Source: Culex pipiens pallens
Lineage: Eukaryota; Arthropoda; Insecta; Diptera; Culicidae
NCBI RefSeq assembly: GCF_016801865.2
Contig: NC_068939.1
Location: forward strand, 67,419,283-67,483,282
Reading direction: 5' to 3'
DNA: 64,000 bases
Shown: piece by piece, positions 60,823 to 64,000 of the stretch
How positions within the stretch are numbered: position 1 is the stretch's first letter
Layout of the letters: the number at the start of each line of letters is the position of its first letter
Translations under genes and position numbers: made by a program
The notes under the pieces: model-generated
The model's input: only the letters and a program-made list of their open reading frames with translations
What the model was told of the DNA's origin: nothing
Databases searched by the model: none

Positions 60823-61390
60823 GTTTGGTCGTATGGAAGCTCACCAAAAATTATCAACCTATTAAAGAAAATCAATTAAAATCCATTTCCGATTTTCATG
60901 GAGAATCGCTCTTTACGAAAAATCATTTTTTTAAACATTTTTCGTTGAAAAGGGACCATCCATAAAGTGTTGTTTTTTTATTACGATTTGTTGTTTTAAG
61001 TATTCAATTATTTTTGTAATATGTTTTAATATTTTAATCCGTGTTTAATGTAACTAAATATCAGCAAATGTGTTTTGTTGATTCCGAATAACTAAAACCA
61101 CATTTTCCAATAAATCTCACTCAAAACAGTGCACTCTTTCGATCCGCCCCTGGTTCCTCGCCAGGACCTTTCGCGTAAGAGTGGGGGGAGCGAAACCTTT
61201 TCTTTTCGCTCCGTTTTTTTTCCCTGTCGCCATTTCTGTTCCCGATGAGTGTGCACTTTTCACTCTATCCTGCTTGTTCGGGGGTTCGTTACGTTTTTTT
61301 TTTCTGTTCGTCCTCCTCCATATGCTAATTCTATGCCATTTTTTGTCCTTTTCGTACTAATGTCCTTCTCTCTCTTTTCTTCCTTTGCAG
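60823..61390. other. End of intron 1
   Basis: AT-rich sequence with a CCATCCATAAAGTG MITE trace near 60957, then a pyrimidine-rich tract rising toward the exon 2 acceptor. Confidence 0.6.
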
Positions 61391-61487
61391 TTTGCCGGTC
61401 ATGCATCGTGCGGTACTTGGAGTGCAATAAATACTGTCCAAAATGCAAATCGTACAACAACAAAACGATCACGGTGGCTAATTTAAG
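61391..61487 (+). CDS. Psc/Su(z)2-type gene, coding exon 2 (second half of RING)
   Basis: Encodes residues 68-99 plus two bases of codon 100. It supplies the remaining RING ligands C69, C72, C83 and C86 in FCRSCIVRYLECNKYCPKC, completing a C3HC4 finger with exon 1. The acceptor is a pyrimidine-rich tract ending TTTGCAG at 61390 and the donor is AAG|GTAATT at 61488. The 97-bp length carries phase 1 in and phase 2 out, matching its neighbours. An open frame runs upstream from 61249, but that part is intron read-through. It lies 29.6 kb from exon 1 and only 370 bp from exon 3. Confidence 0.92.
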
Positions 61488-61857
61488 GTAATTTTCGCGC
61501 TTGACTTCAGCAACAAAAAAATGTCATGCTTGTTTGTGGAGGTGGAATGGTGTCGGTGTTGCGTGATGGTTTTCCTACACTCTAAATTTGAAGTACTCAG
61601 ATTTTTTGGTAGCTTACAAGTTAATCGACTTTGCTCGGAATAGAGTAGCTTTGAGTGGACAATGTGGAATAAATCTATGTGCTTTCAATTCTTAGTGTAA
61701 TAACTGGCGAGAGAGAACGACGTCAAAATGATAAATACTTGAGCGGTTCAAAATTAATATTCAATCTCTCTCGACAGTTTCTTTCGCGATTCGTTGCCCG
61801 GAGGAGGTTTTAAGGTTAACCTGTTTTTCTTTTCTTTCCTTCCAACTGTCTCAACAG

Positions 61858-62049
61858 GCCGGATCGCATCCTAAAGTCCCTGGTGTACAAGCTGGTCCCG
61901 GGGCTGTACAAGTCGGAAAACCAAAGAGTCACCAGATTCTACTCGGACCAGTTTCCGGAGCCGGGCTCGCCCGGCGGCACCCGGAAGCTGTCCCCCGAGC
62001 ATGGCCTCCTCGAGGACCAGAACTTTTTCTCGCCGGACGAGCTCATCAG
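61858..62049 (+). CDS. Psc/Su(z)2-type gene, coding exon 3
   Basis: Encodes residues 100 (completed) to 163 plus two bases. It begins PDRILKSLVYKLVPGLYKSE, the conserved helical segment that follows the RING in PCGF proteins (VYKLVPGL is nearly invariant), and then RFYSDQFPEPG. Residues 134-150 are a Pro/Gly/Ser-rich linker, and the exon ends with FFSPDELI. The FSP motif just before an SLSLEY block is what I know from Psc and Su(z)2 rather than PCGF1/3/5. Acceptor AACAG at 61857; donor CAG|GTAAGG at 62050. GC content rises sharply relative to the surrounding intron. Confidence 0.92.
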
Positions 62050-62129
62050 GTAAGGGAGAATTTCCTTCGTTCTGAACCGAAACGACCTAACCCTCTCAAA
62101 ATTCCTTTTCCCTTCCCTGTCTCGTGCAG

Positions 62130-62373
62130 CCTCTCCCTCGAGTACCACTACGAGTCGATTGCGGACTACGACCCGAAGCGGACCCAGCTGCCGGTCACGT
62201 ACCTGCACTGTCCGGCGGCCGTCACGATCCACCACCTGTATAAGTTTATCCTGACGAAGAACGGGCTGCAGGTGGACAGCGACCGCATCCAGGTGGACAT
62301 CATCTACGAGGACGAGATTCTGCCGCACGAGTTCACGCTGATGGACGTGGCGTACTGCTTCGATTACCGCCGG
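62130..62373 (+). CDS. Psc/Su(z)2-type gene, coding exon 4 (RAWUL domain)
   Basis: Encodes residues 164-245. It opens SLSLEYHYES and continues into the ubiquitin-like RAWUL fold, with VTYLHCPAAVTIHHLYKFI, VDIIYEDEILP and FTLMDVAYCFDYRR. In the family RAWUL binds partner PRC1 subunits such as Polyhomeotic or BCOR-type proteins. The TLMD.AY block and CPAAVT segment match the BMI1/MEL18/Psc type. Acceptor GTGCAG at 62129 follows an 80-bp intron; the donor CGG|GTAAGT at 62374 is strong and leaves phase 0. The domain is not finished, so at least one more exon lies beyond 64000. Whether the long disordered C-terminus typical of fly Psc/Su(z)2 is present cannot be seen. Confidence 0.92.
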
Positions 62374-62699
62374 GTAAGTGATTTAGTTGGGGCTTAGCAG
62401 GCAAAGTTTGGACACATTTTGGAATTGTTACCAGAGGCCATTGAAAGATAACGTTCTTGAAACACGATTCTTTATAGGAACTAATTTAATTAAACTAACT
62501 TTTGAGAAATTCTCATATGTTTGGAAGGTTTAACATCCATCCGTCCAATTTGGTTTTTTTTTCACTAGTTTTGCAAAACTTTTGATGGACACTTGTTTGC
62601 TGACTCGATATCTGGTGGAACGTATTTCAGAAACTGTTTTGAATGTCGTCGTACTGATATACCAACGATGGAATTACATGCTTCTTTTTCCTAAAATAT

Positions 62700-63000
62700 G
62701 ACCCTAGCAGACGAAAATAACTTGGGAAGGTCAGTTTTTGATATTGTGAGAAGATCGAAATATGTTATTGGGATGATCGGATTAGTTGTTAAAATAACAT
62801 AAATCAATAACAAAGATTTGTTCGAAGAATAACTTAAATTGTTATTATGTTGTTGTTGCAATAACATACCAATAACACAGAAGAAATCATGAAGGAATAA
62901 CAAGATTTGTTATTTTGTGTGGAAAGGTGGAGCAGCATAATTACAAAAATTGTTATTGAACTTGTATGTCTCCATAACAAAAAAGTTATTGTTTTGGTTT
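62700..63000. repeat. ATAACAA/TTGTTAT-rich self-complementary repeat
   Basis: Intron 4 sequence dominated by TTGTTATT and AATAACAA motifs on both strands, with a similar patch at 63630-63770. It is probably a MITE-like repeat with strong folding potential. Ends are not resolved. Confidence 0.5.
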
Positions 63001-63300
63001 ATTTGCAATTTGCAAATAAACCTGCAGTTGCCATAACTCCTCTGTACTAGTCAGATTCCTTCAAGCGACTTTGAATCCATACTTTGAAGACAACTCCGAC
63101 TCTGGATGCAGGATATGACGTCAACGCCGACTTCAGCTCTCCAAAAATACCCGACTTCACAGATTCCGACTCCACGTAAAAGTTTCTGAAAATTAGCTGA
63201 ATCCGATGCCGTCTTCTCAATAAATAAATCAATTCCCTTAGAGAATAAAACAAACTTTAAAAAACACCTTTCAAAAGTTAATTTTATCAGATTAATTTAA

Positions 63301-63535
63301 GCTTAAGGACCCCATTTCACTGCTAAAATAATGACCCCAACGAAAATGGTCAAAATTATCCCATAGTTCTAGCAAATTCTAGCATAGTCCTTTAGGGGGT
63401 ATATCAAATAATTTTAAAAAATCAACTTTTTAATTTTCAACTTTTCAGAATAATTTTGGCTTAAGGACCCCATTTCATGGCCAAAATAATGACCCCGACG
63501 AAAATGGTCAAAATTATACCAAAGATCTAAACATA
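63301..63535. repeat. Two-copy 158-bp direct repeat
   Basis: GCTTAAGGACCCCATTTCA followed by AAAATAATGACCCC and ACGAAAATGGTCAAAATTAT occurs at 63301 and again at 63459. The copies differ at several positions, so this is an older duplication. Confidence 0.8.
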
Positions 63536-63806
63536 TTAAAAAAAAAAGAAAAAATAATAACAGATTGTGTTATGGACACTTAAAAACTTTTCCATTTTTG
63601 CGATTTACGGTAATTTTATCTCTAAGTCAGAATACCAAACGAATAACCAATCTTGTTATTAGGAGAGTTTTTAAAATGTATAACATTTCCTCTTATTAGC
63701 GTGTTATTATAGATTTTCAGTATAATATCACTTCAATACCAAATCTTGTTATTTTGTCAGAAACTGTTTTTATTTTTTCTTCTTGAAGTTGATGTTCAGG
63801 ATAAAG

Positions 63807-64000
63807 ATCAGTAGTGCGGTGCTTGTGGGGACGTGCAGTCCTGTTTTTTCGTGTTATTTTCCGTCTCTTTTGTGTCGCTATTCGAGTGCATGGGGTGATT
63901 GGCCATCATAATTAAACAATGGCATCAGTAGTGCGGTGCTTGTGGGGACGTGCAGTCCTGTTTTTTCGTGTTATTTTCCGTCTCTTTTGTGTCGCTATTC
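63807..64000. repeat. 117-bp tandem repeat cut by the window edge
   Basis: The unit beginning ATCAGTAGTGCGGTGCTTGT starts at 63807 and again at 63924; all 77 visible bases of the second copy match. Tandem repeats of this length containing CAGT-type starts often form the 5' UTR of non-LTR retrotransposons, so a plus-strand element may begin just beyond the window. Confidence 0.85.

Larger units (their letters stand above)
31785..61390 (+). other. Intron 1 of the Polycomb gene (~29.6 kb)
   Basis: Bounded by the GTGAGT donor and the CTTTGCAG acceptor whose phases join the two halves of the RING. It is loaded with mobile and repetitive DNA in both orientations: hAT elements at 36349 and 54017, a degenerate repeat field at 39.7-43.5 kb, CCAATC and CTGACTGAC arrays, a gag-only element, MITEs and a complete Jockey-clade retrotransposon inserted antisense. 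Between them are GC-balanced unique stretches (33.7-34.7, 37.7-39.7, 48.4-50.2, 51.6-53.5 kb) that could hold enhancers. Confidence 0.85.

Noticed and set aside
61249..61390. Frame upstream of exon 2 as coding
   Set aside because: It is hydrophobic pyrimidine-tract translation ending in a consensus splice acceptor; exon 1 joins in phase at 61391.
31583..62373. Assignment to the PCGF1 or PCGF3/5 (l(3)73Ah) group
   Set aside because: The TLMD.AY and CPAAVT blocks and FSP..SLSLEY spacing fit the Psc/Su(z)2 and BMI1/MEL18 type better.

Overview
The window reads as nuclear DNA of a culicine mosquito, most likely Culex. Evidence: introns with GT..AG borders, a Polycomb-group gene with an insect-type RING/RAWUL pair, a complete Jockey-clade non-LTR retrotransposon of the type mosquitoes carry, tRNA-derived SINEs, hAT and TA-target DNA elements, many MITEs and long 5-9 bp simple arrays. 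The species call is inference; no marker gene settles it.

Only one host gene is convincing. It is a plus-strand Psc/Su(z)2-type Polycomb group RING finger gene. Its first coding exon is at 31583-31784. Three further exons lie at 61391-61487, 61858-62049 and 62130-62373, and the gene runs off the right edge. All exon phases join, giving 245 residues: a RING finger, then a RAWUL domain that continues past the window. Intron 1 is about 29.6 kb and splits the RING between its fourth and fifth zinc ligands. Almost everything from 31.8 to 61.4 kb is therefore intronic, including a hAT element, a 3.7 kb diverged repeat field, a gag-only element, a 9-bp array, a second hAT element and the intact retrotransposon.

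Layout: 1-13.3 kb is AT-rich intergenic DNA with a hAT element (2444-3590) and several MITEs, ending in a TCTAA/CTACT array. 15.8-21.6 kb is a nested palindrome: a ~129-bp satellite in mirrored orientation inside a TA-flanked TIR element, a second TIR element in the left arm, and a TTTAGTC array at the right end. 24.1-27.4 kb has GAGTCG-rich repeats, a SINE and a 2.3 kb near-perfect hairpin. 29.7-31.6 kb is the GC-richer promoter/5' UTR region, with a 395-bp TIR element lying between 228-bp direct repeats. 31.8-61.4 kb is the giant intron. 61.4-62.4 kb holds exons 2-4. 62.4-64 kb is intron 4 with more repeats.

Most unusual observations: (1) an intact 480-codon gag with three zinc knuckles, no reverse transcriptase, framed by short inverted CAGGGTGGCCA ends; (2) the mirrored satellite element with a three-monomer higher-order repeat; (3) the 2.3 kb hairpin upstream of the Polycomb gene; (4) the TIR element with 228-bp flanking duplications; (5) the retrotransposon with both ORFs open and a 14-bp target duplication.
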